A stretch of DNA of 64,000 nt from Cellulosimicrobium terreum. GTDB lineage: Bacteria; Actinomycetota; Actinomycetes; Actinomycetales; Cellulomonadaceae. This document shows, one piece after another, positions 27,094 through 36,041 of the stretch. The stretch's first letter is position 1. Each line of letters starts with the position of its first letter. The stretch lies in the NCBI GenBank assembly GCA_014803435.1, contig JACYFD010000001.1, positions 930,001 through 994,000 on the forward strand. Direction: 5' to 3'. Under the pieces are notes generated by a model. The model worked only from the letters and a program-made list of their open reading frames with translations. It was not told the origin of the DNA and made no database searches. The translations under genes and the position numbers were made by a program.

Positions 27094-27855
27094 ATGGCGG
27101 CGAACGTGTCCTCCCCGGACCGGCTGCGGGTCCTCGTCGCGGACGATCACCCGGTGGTTCGTCGTGGCCTCGTCGCTCTGCTCGACTCCCTCGACGGTTT
27201 CGAGGTGGTCGGCGAGGCGAGCGACGGCGCTGCGACCGTGCGCGAGGCGGTCCTGCTGCGGCCGGACGTCGTCGTCATGGACGTCTCGATGCCGGGTGTG
27301 GACGGGCTCGAGGCGACTCGCCGGATCGTCGCCGCGGCTCCCGGGGTCGCCGTCCTGGTGCTCACGATGCACGAGGACGACGACACGGTCTTCGCCGCGC
27401 TCCAGGCGGGTGCGGGCGGGTATCTCCTCAAGGGTGCGGAGCAGGACGAGATCATCCGGGCGCTCCGCTCCGTCGCGGCGGGCGAGGTCGTCCTCGGCCC
27501 GGGCGTCGGTCGGCGGATCATCGGCTACCTGACGGCCCCGCCGGTGCGCGACGTCGCGTTCCCCGAACTCACGGGGCGTGAACGGGAGGTCCTCGACCTG
27601 ATCGCGCGCGGCGCGTCCAACACGCAGATCGTCGAGCGGCTCGCGATCTCGCCGAAGACGGTCGGCAACCACATCTCCTCGATCTTCGCCAAGCTCGGCG
27701 TCGCGGGGCGAGCCGAGGCGATCGTCCGGGCGCGAGAGCGCGGGCTGGGAGAGCCCGGTCCGCGAGAGCCCGGTCCGCGAGAGCCCGGTCCGCGAGAGCC
27801 CGGCCCGCGAGAGCCCTCGCGCCCGTCGGCGCGACCCGGTCCGGTCGTGCGATGA
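27094..27855 (+). CDS. NarL/LuxR-family response regulator
   Basis: DNA-binding response regulator. The receiver domain LRVLVADDHPVVRRGLVALL has phospho-acceptor Asp63 (VVVMDVSMPG), the switch Thr in VLTMHED and Lys in YLLKGA. The LuxR-type helix-turn-helix reads LTGREREVLDLIARGASNTQ then LAISPKTVGNHISSIFAKLG. After it comes an unusual tail with GPREP repeated, encoded by four 15-base tandem repeats. A CATCAT hexamer lies 6 bases before the ATG. The stop overlaps the kinase start by ATGA, so the partner is certain from context. The divergent membrane-protein pair may be regulated by it. Confidence 0.92.
   Translation: MAANVSSPDRLRVLVADDHPVVRRGLVALLDSLDGFEVVGEASDGAATVREAVLLRPDVVVMDVSMPGVDGLEATRRIVAAAPGVAVLVLTMHEDDDTVFAALQAGAGGYLLKGAEQDEIIRALRSVAAGEVVLGPGVGRRIIGYLTAPPVRDVAFPELTGREREVLDLIARGASNTQIVERLAISPKTVGNHISSIFAKLGVAGRAEAIVRARERGLGEPGPREPGPREPGPREPGPREPSRPSARPGPVVR
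27751..27810 (+). repeat. Four 15-base tandem repeats coding for GPREP tail
   Basis: Unit GAGCCCGGTCCGCGA, three identical copies and a fourth with one change (T to C), plus a 6-base partial copy. It encodes (EPGPR)n in frame at the end of the response regulator. Because the unit is a multiple of three, changes in copy number would leave the reading frame intact. Confidence 0.9.
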
Positions 27856-29630
27856 GCGAGCCCACGCTCGTCCTGCTGTGCACGGTCGCGGCGCTGGGCT
27901 GGCTCGCCGCAGGGCTTGTCTGCCTCCGTCGGCCCGGCGCCCGGTCGTTCGCCCTCCTGGCGATGGTCGGTGGTGGGTTGCTGGCCTGCGCGGCGGTCGG
28001 CGGCGCTGGAGGGGCCTCGCCGGACATCGCGGGCCGCGTCGGTCTTGCCGCGGCGCTGGGCGTCCTCCCGATGGCCCTGGTGGAGTACCCCAGCCGCGGT
28101 CCTCGCGAGATCCGGCTGATCGCCCTCCCCGTGCTGGGCGCCGTGACCGTGCTCGTCGTCCTCCTCGGCCCGGGGGCGACGACGCTCACTCTCCAGCTCG
28201 TCGTCGGGTGCACGGTCATCGGCGCGGTCTGGTGGCGGTTCGAGCGGGCCGGCGCAGCCGAGCGCGAGACGGTGCTGTGGCTGGTCGTGGTGGGCGGGAC
28301 GGCGGGCGTGGTCAGCATCCCGCTCGCGTTCCTCGGCCCGAGGCCCTGGGTGGTCGTCGTCCTGCTCCTCGTCCTCGTCGGCGTCCCGGCCGGGTGCGCG
28401 GCCGGCATCCTCGGGCCCCCGCCGCTCGACGTCCGCGCCGTCGTCGTCCGTGTTGCGGCGACGGGCACGACGCTCCTCGTCGCCGTGGCGACGTTCACCG
28501 GACTCGTCTCGCTCGCGGAGCTCGGGACGGCACCACGGGAGTCGGTTCCGGTGGGGGTCCTGGGGATCGCCGCACTCGTCGTCGCGGCCGGGTTCCACCC
28601 GGTCCTCGTGCTGCTGCAGGGGGTGTTCGACCGCCTCGTCCGGGGCGAGCCGGTCGACTCGGTGTCCACGGCCCTCCGGTTCGGCACGGAGCTCTCCGGC
28701 GCCGAGGACCCGACCGCCGCCCTCGACGCGCTGCGCACCACCCTCGGGCTGCCCGGCGCAGCGCTCGAGTCCCCCATGGGCACGGTGCGATGGACCTCCG
28801 GTGATCCGGCAGCGGGCGCGGCACCGGGGCGTCATCACTCGGTCGACCTCCTGGTCTCCGGCGTGCCCGTCGGTCGGCTCGACCTGACGTTGCGCGACGG
28901 CGAGAGCGCGCCCCGCAGCACCGACCGCGCCGTGCTCGGCATCGTCGCCCCGGCCCTCGCGCTCGCCCTGCACGCGCGGCAGCTGGCCGAGGACCTCGCG
29001 ACGTCGCGAGAGCAGGTCGTGACCTCCGTCGAGGACCACCGGCGCCGGCTGCGGGCCGAGCTCCACGACGGACTCGGGCCCACGCTCACCGGAGTCGCCT
29101 ACGCGGCCGACGCCGCGCGCAACCTGGCCCGGAGCGACCCTGACGCGACGGTGGGCCTCCTCGCGGACCTGCGCGCCGACGTCGGGCAGGCGATCGTCGA
29201 GATCCGACGCATCGTGGACGGGCTGAGCCCGGCCGTGCTCGACGAGCTCGGCCTGGAGAGCGCGCTGCGTCGGCACGCGGTCCACCTGCACACGGCGAGC
29301 GGCGAGCGGCTCACCGTGCGGCTCGACATCGGGACGCTGCCCGCGCTGTCGGCCGCGACCGAGGTGGCGGTCTATCGGATCGTCACGGAGGCGCTGACGA
29401 ACGTCGCACGGCACGCGGGGGCACGGACCGCCACCGTCACGGTCGCGGTCCGCGGACCGGCGTTGGTGGCCGAGGTGCACGACGACGGCGCCCCGGCCCC
29501 GCCGACGGACTGGCAGCCCGGCGTGGGGCTGACCTCGATGCGGGCGCGGACGGAGGAGCTGGGTGGCTCGCTGGAGGTGGGAGCGACGAGTGCGGGCGGA
29601 CGCGTCCGTGCGGCCCTGCCGCTGGACTGA
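27852..29630 (+). CDS. Two-component sensor histidine kinase (HisKA_3 type)
   Basis: Membrane kinase paired with the NarL-type regulator just upstream. The N-terminal third is a set of about eight hydrophobic segments (from LVLLCTVAALGWLAAGLVCL to VVVAAGF-type helices near residue 250). A GAF-like region follows (about 270-380). The dimerisation motif RRRLRAELHDGLGPTLTG carries the phospho-acceptor His405. The HATPase_c domain has the N-box TEALTNVARHAGA, DDGAPAPP and a G-box region GVGLTSMRARTEELGGSLE. This is the NarX/DesK-like class. The signal is unknown. An ATGA overlap couples it to the regulator gene, and a hairpin terminator follows. Confidence 0.92.
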   Translation: MSEPTLVLLCTVAALGWLAAGLVCLRRPGARSFALLAMVGGGLLACAAVGGAGGASPDIAGRVGLAAALGVLPMALVEYPSRGPREIRLIALPVLGAVTVLVVLLGPGATTLTLQLVVGCTVIGAVWWRFERAGAAERETVLWLVVVGGTAGVVSIPLAFLGPRPWVVVVLLLVLVGVPAGCAAGILGPPPLDVRAVVVRVAATGTTLLVAVATFTGLVSLAELGTAPRESVPVGVLGIAALVVAAGFHPVLVLLQGVFDRLVRGEPVDSVSTALRFGTELSGAEDPTAALDALRTTLGLPGAALESPMGTVRWTSGDPAAGAAPGRHHSVDLLVSGVPVGRLDLTLRDGESAPRSTDRAVLGIVAPALALALHARQLAEDLATSREQVVTSVEDHRRRLRAELHDGLGPTLTGVAYAADAARNLARSDPDATVGLLADLRADVGQAIVEIRRIVDGLSPAVLDELGLESALRRHAVHLHTASGERLTVRLDIGTLPALSAATEVAVYRIVTEALTNVARHAGARTATVTVAVRGPALVAEVHDDGAPAPPTDWQPGVGLTSMRARTEELGGSLEVGATSAGGRVRAALPLD

Positions 29631-29667
29631 TCCCGGGCGCCCTCCGCGTCGTGACGATCGACTCGTC

Positions 29668-29692
29668 CTGGCCCCGTCCTGTCCGGGGCCAG
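29668..29692 (+). terminator. Terminator hairpin after the histidine kinase gene
   Basis: CTGGCCCCG (29668-29676) pairs perfectly with CGGGGCCAG (29684-29692) around a 7-base loop, 38 bases after the stop codon. Confidence 0.7.
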
Positions 29693-29748
29693 CTCACCCA
29701 GCAGCCCGTTCACCGAGGCGTTACATCGGCTCAGCCCGCAAAACATAC

Positions 29749-29778
29749 TTGATCGATTTGGTCGGGTTTAACTAGCGT
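29749..29778 (+). promoter_or_regulatory. Promoter of the alkanesulfonate operon
   Basis: TTGATC (29749-29754) and TAGCGT (29773-29778) are 18 bases apart. The -10 ends 6 bases before the ATG at 29785 and no ribosome-binding site is present, so the transcript is probably leaderless. The A/T-rich stretch from 29740 stands out from the surrounding GC-rich DNA. Confidence 0.6.
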
Positions 29779-29784
29779 CGTGGC

Positions 29785-30876
29785 ATGACCACGATCCCGA
29801 TCACAGCAGCCCGCCGTCCCCTCGCCCTGGCGCTCGGCCTCGTCACGCTCCTGGCAACCGGTGCGTGCAGCGCCGCGCAGGCGAGCGGGGAGGGCCCGCC
29901 CGGCAAGAGCCTCGCCGGCACCGCCGACCTGCCGACCGAGGTGCCGGAGGGCACCACGCTCGTGATCGGCGACCCGGCCACGCAGAAGGCGTTCGAGCTC
30001 GCCGGGGACGAGATCGACAGCGACTTCTCGTTCGACGTCGAGTGGGCCAACATCTCCGGCGGCCCCCAGACGACCGAGGCGTTCCGCGCCGGGTCGCTCG
30101 ACATCGGCGCCGTCGCGGAGATCCCTGCGATCCACGCGACGTGGACCGGGCTCGACGTGCAGATCTTCGCCTCCGTCTACCGGGAGAACTGGCAGGACGC
30201 GCCCGTGTACGAGTTCGGCGGCGCGCCCGGCGTCGAGCTCGACGAGCTGGCGGACTTCCGCGGCCACCGCATCGCTTTCAGCCCCGGGCAGGCGCAGGGC
30301 GCGATCGTCCTCAAGGCGCTCCAGGAGGCAGGCCTGACGCAGGACGACGTCGAGCTCGTCGAGCTCCCGAGCACGGGCGACGTCTACTCGACCGCGCTCG
30401 CCGCGGGCGAGGTCGACATCGCCCCGCTCGGCGGCACCCAGCTCTTCCGCTACCTGTCGACGTACGAGCAGGACGGGGCGACGTCCGTCCAGCACCACCT
30501 GCGTGACGACGCCTCGCACCTGTACGGGCCGACCGAGACCGTCCAGGACCCCGCCAAGGCCGCCGCGCTGCGCGAGTACGTCGAGGCGTGGGCCGCGGCG
30601 AAGGTCTGGATCTACGAGCACCCCGAGGAGTGGAAGCAGGGCTACTACGTCGAGGACCAGGGTCTGGGCGAGGAGGACGCGCAGTACCTCATCGACCACG
30701 CGCCCGTGCCGGACATCCCGGCCGACCTCGCGGAGGCGACGGCCCGCACCCAGGACACGATCGACCTGCTCGCGACCGAGCTCGACCAGCCCGAGCTGGA
30801 CGCCGCGGACCTGTTCGACGAGCGGTTCGCCCCCGTCGCGGCCGCCGCCGCCGCCCGGGCGGAGGGTGACCGGTGA
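29785..30876 (+). CDS. ssuA: Aliphatic sulfonate ABC transporter, substrate-binding lipoprotein
   Basis: Periplasmic-type binding protein, anchored as a lipoprotein, that captures alkanesulfonates for import. Signal peptide with lipobox ATGAC (Cys28). The NMT1/SsuA fold shows in LVIGDPATQKAFELAG, TTEAFRAGSLDIGAVAEIPA, and RGHRIAFSPGQAQGAIVLKA, with a C-terminal helical tail. Length (363 aa) is slightly above the usual 320. It heads a tightly coupled operon: permease (GTGA overlap), ATPase (25-base overlap), and two flavin monooxygenases. That order argues strongly for a sulfonate substrate, though taurine or related compounds cannot be excluded. Confidence 0.88.
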   Translation: MTTIPITAARRPLALALGLVTLLATGACSAAQASGEGPPGKSLAGTADLPTEVPEGTTLVIGDPATQKAFELAGDEIDSDFSFDVEWANISGGPQTTEAFRAGSLDIGAVAEIPAIHATWTGLDVQIFASVYRENWQDAPVYEFGGAPGVELDELADFRGHRIAFSPGQAQGAIVLKALQEAGLTQDDVELVELPSTGDVYSTALAAGEVDIAPLGGTQLFRYLSTYEQDGATSVQHHLRDDASHLYGPTETVQDPAKAAALREYVEAWAAAKVWIYEHPEEWKQGYYVEDQGLGEEDAQYLIDHAPVPDIPADLAEATARTQDTIDLLATELDQPELDAADLFDERFAPVAAAAAARAEGDR

Positions 30877-31739
30877 GCGCCGCGGTCGTCGAGCGCGCGA
30901 CGACGAGCCCCCCGCGTCCTCGCACCGCGGGGCGGGCGGCCACACCGGACGTGCGCCCGCGCGGTACGCGGCTCGGGCTCGGCCGCCCGCTACCGTTCGC
31001 GGCGGTCGTCGGGGTGGCGCTGCTCGCGGCGGTATGGACCGTCGGGTCCGCGACCGGGCTCATCGATCCGCGGGTGCTCAGCGCCCCGTGGACCGTCGTC
31101 GCCACCGGGAGCGAGCTGGTGGCGAGCGGGCGGCTCCAGGAGAACCTCGCCGTCTCGCTCTCCCGGGCCGCGCTCGGCCTGGCCTTCGGCGTCGCGGTCG
31201 GCCTCGTGCTCGCGCTCGCGGCCGGGCTCAGCCGGGTCGGCGACGCCGTCCTCGACGGCCCGATCCAGATCAAGCGCGCGATCCCGAGCCTCGCCCTCCT
31301 GCCGCTGCTCATCCTCTGGTTCGGGATCGGCGAGGAGATGAAGATCATCACGATCGCGCTCGGGGTGTTCGTCCCCATCTACCTGCACACGCACAACGGT
31401 CTGCGCGCGATCGACTCGCGGTACGTCGAGCTCGCCGAGACGGTCCAGCTCTCGCGCCGGCAGTTCGTGCAGCGCGTCATCCTGCCCGGTGCGCTGCCCG
31501 GGTTCTTCCTCGGTCTGCGGTTCGCCGTCACCGGCTCGATGCTCGCGCTCGTGGTCGTGGAGCAGGTCAACGCGACCGCGGGGATCGGCTACATGATGGA
31601 GCTCGCCCGCACGTACGGGCAGACGGAGATCATCCTCGTCGGGCTCGTCGTCTACGGCGTGCTCGGGTACTCCGCGGACCTCGGCGTCCGCCTCCTGCAG
31701 AGGAGGGTGCTCTCATGGCGCCGCACGCTGGAGGACTGA
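30873..31739 (+). CDS. ssuC: Aliphatic sulfonate ABC transporter permease
   Basis: Inner membrane channel of the sulfonate importer. An Ala/Arg/Pro-rich N-terminus is followed by about six helices, starting [19 protein letters not shown]. The conserved SsuC/TauC blocks are [40 protein letters not shown] (the typical IPxLALxPLxIxWFG signature) and the EAA loop around [23 protein letters not shown]. Length (288 aa) is typical. The GTG start overlaps the ssuA stop by four bases and the 3' end overlaps ssuB by 25. Confidence 0.93.
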   Translation: MSAAVVERATTSPPRPRTAGRAATPDVRPRGTRLGLGRPLPFAAVVGVALLAAVWTVGSATGLIDPRVLSAPWTVVATGSELVASGRLQENLAVSLSRAALGLAFGVAVGLVLALAAGLSRVGDAVLDGPIQIKRAIPSLALLPLLILWFGIGEEMKIITIALGVFVPIYLHTHNGLRAIDSRYVELAETVQLSRRQFVQRVILPGALPGFFLGLRFAVTGSMLALVVVEQVNATAGIGYMMELARTYGQTEIILVGLVVYGVLGYSADLGVRLLQRRVLSWRRTLED

Positions 31740-32521
31740 GCCCGCAGGACCACGCCGCGGTGCAGGTGCGGCACCTGGTGCGCTCGTACGGCGAGGACCG
31801 GGTCCTCGACGACCTCGACCTCCAGGTGGACGACGGCGAGTTCGTCGCCATCCTCGGGCGATCCGGGTCGGGCAAGAGCACGCTCCTGCGCGCGCTCGCC
31901 GCGCTCGACCACGACGTCGCGGGGTCGGGCGAGGTCGTCGTGCCCGACCAGGTGTCGGTCGTCTTCCAGGACTCCCGCCTGCTGCCGTGGGCGCGGGTCC
32001 TCGACAACGTCGTGCTCGGTCTCGACGGCACGTCCCTGGCCGGCGCACGCTCGACGTCGCGCTCCGCGGCGCGCGAGGCGGGCCGCGCGAGCCTCGCCGA
32101 GGTCGGTCTCGCCGGCCGCGAGCGGGCCTGGCCGAACCAGCTCTCGGGGGGCGAGCAGCAGCGGGTGTCCCTCGCCCGGTCGCTCGTGCGCTCGCCGCAG
32201 CTCCTGCTGGCCGACGAGCCGTTCGGCGCGCTCGACGCCCTGACCCGCATCCGCATGCACGCGCTGCTGCGCGACCTGTGCGAGCGCCACCGGCCGGCGG
32301 TGCTCCTCGTGACGCACGACGTGGACGAGGCGATCGTGCTCGCGGACCGCGTCGTCGTCCTGGACGGCGGACGGATCGCCCTCGAGCGCCGCGTCGACCT
32401 CAGCTATCGACCGGGGGAGCGGCGCGACGCCGCGGACCCCCGGTTCGCCCGGATCCGCAGCGAGCTCCTCGACGCCCTCGGCGTCGAGAGGGGCGCCGAG
32501 ACCAAGGAGTTCAGCGCATGA
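31715..32521 (+). CDS. ssuB: Aliphatic sulfonate ABC transporter ATPase
   Basis: Energises the sulfonate importer. Walker A is [11 protein letters not shown], the Q-loop [18 protein letters not shown] is the SsuB/TauB/NrtD pattern, the signature [14 protein letters not shown], Walker [17 protein letters not shown], and the H-loop [10 protein letters not shown]. Length is 268 aa. It starts inside the permease gene (25-base overlap); AGGAGGGTGC lies just before the ATG and fixes the start. Its stop overlaps the start of the next monooxygenase gene by ATGA. Confidence 0.94.
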   Translation: MAPHAGGLSPQDHAAVQVRHLVRSYGEDRVLDDLDLQVDDGEFVAILGRSGSGKSTLLRALAALDHDVAGSGEVVVPDQVSVVFQDSRLLPWARVLDNVVLGLDGTSLAGARSTSRSAAREAGRASLAEVGLAGRERAWPNQLSGGEQQRVSLARSLVRSPQLLLADEPFGALDALTRIRMHALLRDLCERHRPAVLLVTHDVDEAIVLADRVVVLDGGRIALERRVDLSYRPGERRDAADPRFARIRSELLDALGVERGAETKEFSA

Positions 32522-33912
32522 CCGAGTACCACCGCACCACCGACCACCGGCCCGGCCGCCTGCACCTCAACGCGTTCCTCATGAGCACGGGCCACCACGA
32601 GGCGTCGTGGCGGCTGCCCGAGAGCACGTCCGACGCGACGTCGACGAACATCGCCCATCTGCAGCGTCTCGCGCAGATCGCCGAGGCGGGCCGGCTCGAC
32701 TCGATCTTCTTCGCCGACGGGCCCGGCCTGCGGTCCGACGTCGGGCGGCGTCCCTCGGGGTCGCTCGATCCGCTCATCGTGCTCACCGCGATCGCCGCGG
32801 TGACCGAGCGCATCGGGCTCATCGCCACCGCCTCGACGACCTACAACTCGCCCTACAACCTCGCCCGGCGGTTCGCGTCCATCGACCACGTCTCGGGCGG
32901 GCGCGCGGGCTGGAACGTCGTGACGACGGCGGGCCCGGACATCGCGCGCAACTTCGGTCTCGACGACCAGCCGGCGCACGCGGTCCGCTACGAGCGCGCC
33001 GCGGAGTTCCTCGAGGTCGCGTTCTCGCTCTGGGACTCGTGGGAGGACGACGCGGTCGTCGCCGACAAGGACGCGGGGGTGTGGGCCGACGCCTCGAAGA
33101 TCCACGCGCCGGCGCACGTGGGCCCGCACTTCTCCGTGCACGGTGCGCTCACGACGCCGCGGTCCCCGCAGGCGCGCCCTCTGATCGTGCAGGCCGGCTC
33201 GTCCGAGGACGGCAAGGACCTCGCGGCGCGTTACGCCGAGGCCGTGTTCACCGCGCACCAGACGCTCGGCGACGCACGCGACTTCTACGCCGACCTCAAG
33301 GCCCGGGCCGCCGCCGTCGGGCGCGACCCGGGGACCGTGAAGATCCTGCCGGGGATCGTCCCCGTCATCGGGTCGACCGAGGCCGAGGCGCTCGCGAAGG
33401 AGCGCGAGCTCGACGAGCTCATCGTGCCCGAGTACGCGCGCGCCCAGCTCGCACGGACCCTGCGGCTCGCGCCCGAGGATCTCCCCCTCGACCGCGAGCT
33501 TCCCGCCGACCTGCCGTCGGAGGACGAGATCGAGGGTGCGAAGAGCCGGTACACGCTGGTCGTCGAGCTCGCGCGGCGCGAACGGCTCACGGTGCGCGAG
33601 CTCATCGGGCGGCTCGGCGGCGGCCGCGGCCACCGCACGTTCGCCGGGACGCCCGAGCAGGTCGCCGACGCGATCCAGGACTGGTACGACGCCGAGGCCG
33701 CCGACGGGTTCAACATCATGCCCGCCGTGCTGCCGTCGGGGCTCGAGCAGTTCGTCGACCACGTGCTGCCCGTGCTGCGCGAGCGTGGCCTGTTCCGCAC
33801 GGAGTACGAGGGCACGACCCTGCGCGAGCACTACGGGCTCGAGCGGCCGGCGAACAGGTACGCGACGCCGTCGGGCACCGCCGCGCGCGTCCTCGAGGAG
33901 GTGCCGGCGTGA
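32518..33912 (+). CDS. FMN-dependent monooxygenase, NtaA/SnaA/DszA family
   Basis: Two-component flavin monooxygenase of the bacterial luciferase-like superfamily, 464 residues, the usual size for the NtaA/SnaA/DszA group (nitrilotriacetate, pristinamycin and dibenzothiophene-sulfone monooxygenases). The start RLHLNAFLMSTGHHEASWRL, the flavin-site block TASTTYNSPYNLARRFASID, GGRAGWNVVT, and PLIVQAGSSEDGKDLAARYA are diagnostic. It lies between the importer and SsuD, so it probably attacks a second class of organosulfur compound, releasing sulfite. It needs reduced FMN from a reductase, and none is encoded nearby. It overlaps ssuB by ATGA and ssuD by GTGA. Confidence 0.9.
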   Translation: MTEYHRTTDHRPGRLHLNAFLMSTGHHEASWRLPESTSDATSTNIAHLQRLAQIAEAGRLDSIFFADGPGLRSDVGRRPSGSLDPLIVLTAIAAVTERIGLIATASTTYNSPYNLARRFASIDHVSGGRAGWNVVTTAGPDIARNFGLDDQPAHAVRYERAAEFLEVAFSLWDSWEDDAVVADKDAGVWADASKIHAPAHVGPHFSVHGALTTPRSPQARPLIVQAGSSEDGKDLAARYAEAVFTAHQTLGDARDFYADLKARAAAVGRDPGTVKILPGIVPVIGSTEAEALAKERELDELIVPEYARAQLARTLRLAPEDLPLDRELPADLPSEDEIEGAKSRYTLVVELARRERLTVRELIGRLGGGRGHRTFAGTPEQVADAIQDWYDAEAADGFNIMPAVLPSGLEQFVDHVLPVLRERGLFRTEYEGTTLREHYGLERPANRYATPSGTAARVLEEVPA

Positions 33913-34985
33913 GCGCCGAGCACCTCTGGTACGTCCCCAACCAGGTCCGACCCGGGCACCGTGGGGACGACGCGACCACGGACCACAACAGCCTCGACAC
34001 CCTCACCGAGCACGCGCACGCCCTCGAGCGGCACGGGTGGGGCGGCGCGCTCCTCGGGACCGGTTGGGGTCGCCCGGACACGTTCACGGTGGCCACGGCG
34101 CTCGCCGCGCGCACGACGACGTTCAAGCCGCTCGTCGCGGTCCGGCCCGGCTTCTGGCAGCCGGCGCACCTCGCGTCGGCCGCCGCGACGCTGGACCACC
34201 TGAGCGGTGGTCGGCTGCTCCTCAACATCGTCTCGGGTACGGACGGGCAGGCGGCGTACGGCGACGGCGAGGCCGACCCCGCGCAGCGCTACGCACGCAC
34301 ACAGGAGTTCCTGCAGGTGGTGCGGCGGCTGTGGACGCAGGAGGACGTGACCTTCCACGGGGAGCACTACCGCGTGACGGGCTCGACGCTCGGGCAGCGT
34401 CCCGTGGTGAGCGGCGAGCGCAGGCACCCCCGGCTCTACTTCGGTGGGGCGTCGCCGGCGGCGGAGCGGGTCGCCGCGACGGAGGCGGACGTGCAGCTCT
34501 TCTGGGGCGAGCCGCTGGACGGTGTCGCCGAGCGGATCGACCGGCTCAAGCGTCTCAGCGCCGAGCTCGGTCGCGAGCACGCGCCGCTCGAGTTCGGGCT
34601 GCGCGTCACGACGTTCGTGCGCGACACGACGGAGGAGGCGTGGGCGGACGCTGAGGCCACGGTCGCACAGCTCGCGGACCGCGCGGCGCAGGGGGACGCG
34701 TGGTCCGCGCGCGACCGGGGACGGCGCAACGCCGTCGGGCAGCAGCGGCTGCTCGACCTGGCCGCGCGCGGGGACGTGCTCGACGAGAACCTGTACACGG
34801 CGCCGGGGCGGTACGGCGGGGGCGGCGCGGGCACGACGTGGCTGGTCGGCTCCGCGCAGGACGTCGCGAAGTCCCTCCGGCGATACCAGGACCTCGGTGT
34901 GACCCACCTCGTGCTGTCGGACACCCCGTACCTGCGGGAGATCGAGCGTCAGGGGGAGCAGCTGCTCCCGCTCCTGCGCGCGTAG
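33909..34985 (+). CDS. ssuD: FMNH2-dependent alkanesulfonate monooxygenase
   Basis: Cleaves alkanesulfonates to aldehyde and sulfite using FMNH2 and oxygen. Luciferase-fold blocks: TFTVATALAARTTTFKPLVA, RPGFWQPAHLASAAATLDHL, SGGRLLLNIVSGTD, then PRLYFGGASPAAERVAA and GRYGGGGAGTTWLVGSAQDVA. The insert matching the SsuD flexible loop is in the C-terminal half (ARDRGRRNAVGQQRLL). Length (358 aa) is close to SsuD of other bacteria. It is the last gene of the five-gene operon, translationally coupled through GTGA. No SsuE flavin reductase is seen in the window, so it must use one encoded elsewhere. Confidence 0.92.
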   Translation: MSAEHLWYVPNQVRPGHRGDDATTDHNSLDTLTEHAHALERHGWGGALLGTGWGRPDTFTVATALAARTTTFKPLVAVRPGFWQPAHLASAAATLDHLSGGRLLLNIVSGTDGQAAYGDGEADPAQRYARTQEFLQVVRRLWTQEDVTFHGEHYRVTGSTLGQRPVVSGERRHPRLYFGGASPAAERVAATEADVQLFWGEPLDGVAERIDRLKRLSAELGREHAPLEFGLRVTTFVRDTTEEAWADAEATVAQLADRAAQGDAWSARDRGRRNAVGQQRLLDLAARGDVLDENLYTAPGRYGGGGAGTTWLVGSAQDVAKSLRRYQDLGVTHLVLSDTPYLREIERQGEQLLPLLRA

Positions 34986-35057
34986 AGATCGGGGAGATCG
35001 GTTGCGAAAAGCCCGGATACGGAGGATTTGAGCGACTCTTTGCCTTCCGACGATGCG

Positions 35058-35072
35058 ATACATTGGATGAAT
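35058..35072. promoter_or_regulatory. Putative fucose-regulon operator 1
   Basis: ATACATTGGATGAAT, two mismatches from the palindrome ATACATCnGATGTAT shared with the sites at 39289, 39374 and 45338. It lies 43 bases before the lactonase start that opens the catabolic operon. Confidence 0.65.
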
Positions 35073-35114
35073 CGCTGCGTCGAGGACGAACTGAGAAGAG
35101 TCGAGGAGGTCCGG

Positions 35115-36041
35115 GTGCACGACGTCGTGGACACCCATCATCACCTGTGGGTCCGTGCGCGCACGCCGCAGGACTGGATCGACCCCACGACCATGGCCGT
35201 CATCGACGCGGACTTCACCGCGGCCGACCTGCCCGCCGCCGCCCACGGGGTCGCGGCGACGGTCGTCGTCCAGTCCGCGAGCCTGTGGTCCGAGTCTCGC
35301 GAGCTCCTCGCCGTCGCGGCCTCCCCCGAGGGGGAGGCCGCGCACGTCGCGGGGGCCGTCGTCTGGGCGGACCTCACCGCCCCCGACCTGCCCGAGCGCC
35401 TCGTCGCGCTGCGCGAGGGGACGGGCGGCGACCGGCTCGTCGGCGTCCGGGCCATGGTGCAGGCAGAGCCGGACCCGGGGTACCTCGACCGACCCGACGT
35501 GCGCGCCGGGATCGCCGCCGTCGGCGCGGCAGGCCTCGCCTACGACCTCGTCGTCCGAGACCACCAGCTGCGCGCCGCCGCCCGCCTCGCGGCCGCGCTG
35601 CCCGGCGTCCGGCTCGTGCTGGACCACCTCGGCAAGCCGCGCCTCGACGCGCCGCCCGACGCCGACCGCCTCGGTCCCTGGAGGGCCGACCTCGTGGCGC
35701 TCGCCGCGCACCCGAACGTCTGCGCCAAGCTGTCCGGCCTCGTCACCGAGGCACGATGGGACGCGTGGACGACCGACGACCTGCGCCCCGCCGTCGAGCA
35801 CGCGGTCGAGGTCTTCGGGCCCGACCGCCTGATGTTCGGCTCCGACTGGCCCGTGTGCCTGCTCGCGAGCGGTTACGAGCGCTGGCTCGCGACCACCACG
35901 GAGCTGCTCGCCGGCCTGACCGGCGCCGAGCAGCGCGCCGTCTGGGGAGGGACGGCGCGTCGCGTGTACGACCTGCCCCGCGTCGCGACGTCGACCACCA
36001 CGACACCATCCGACCACCACGCCGAGGAGGCCCACCCGTGA
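35115..36041 (+). CDS. Amidohydrolase-family lactonase, likely L-fuconolactonase
   Basis: TIM-barrel metal hydrolase of the amidohydrolase_2 family (308 aa), expected to open L-fucono-1,5-lactone to L-fuconate. The metal-binding DTHHHLW lies at residues 6-12. VRAMVQAEPDPGYLDRPD, LVLDHLGKPRLDAP, VCAKLSGLVTEARWD and FGSDWPVCLLASGY follow; the last contains the catalytic Asp. These are the blocks seen in L-fuconolactonase and L-rhamnono-lactonase relatives. The GTG at 35115 has GAGGAGG before it; the ORF could start upstream at 35028, but that part overlaps the operator. It is the first gene of a five- or six-gene operon and overlaps the SDR gene by GTGA. Confidence 0.87.
   Translation: MHDVVDTHHHLWVRARTPQDWIDPTTMAVIDADFTAADLPAAAHGVAATVVVQSASLWSESRELLAVAASPEGEAAHVAGAVVWADLTAPDLPERLVALREGTGGDRLVGVRAMVQAEPDPGYLDRPDVRAGIAAVGAAGLAYDLVVRDHQLRAAARLAAALPGVRLVLDHLGKPRLDAPPDADRLGPWRADLVALAAHPNVCAKLSGLVTEARWDAWTTDDLRPAVEHAVEVFGPDRLMFGSDWPVCLLASGYERWLATTTELLAGLTGAEQRAVWGGTARRVYDLPRVATSTTTTPSDHHAEEAHP

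Noticed and set aside
27525-29480. 651-aa minus-strand open frame opposite the two-component genes
   Set aside because: Composition of a GC shadow (His/Arg/Asp/Gly rich); the response regulator and kinase are well supported on the plus strand.
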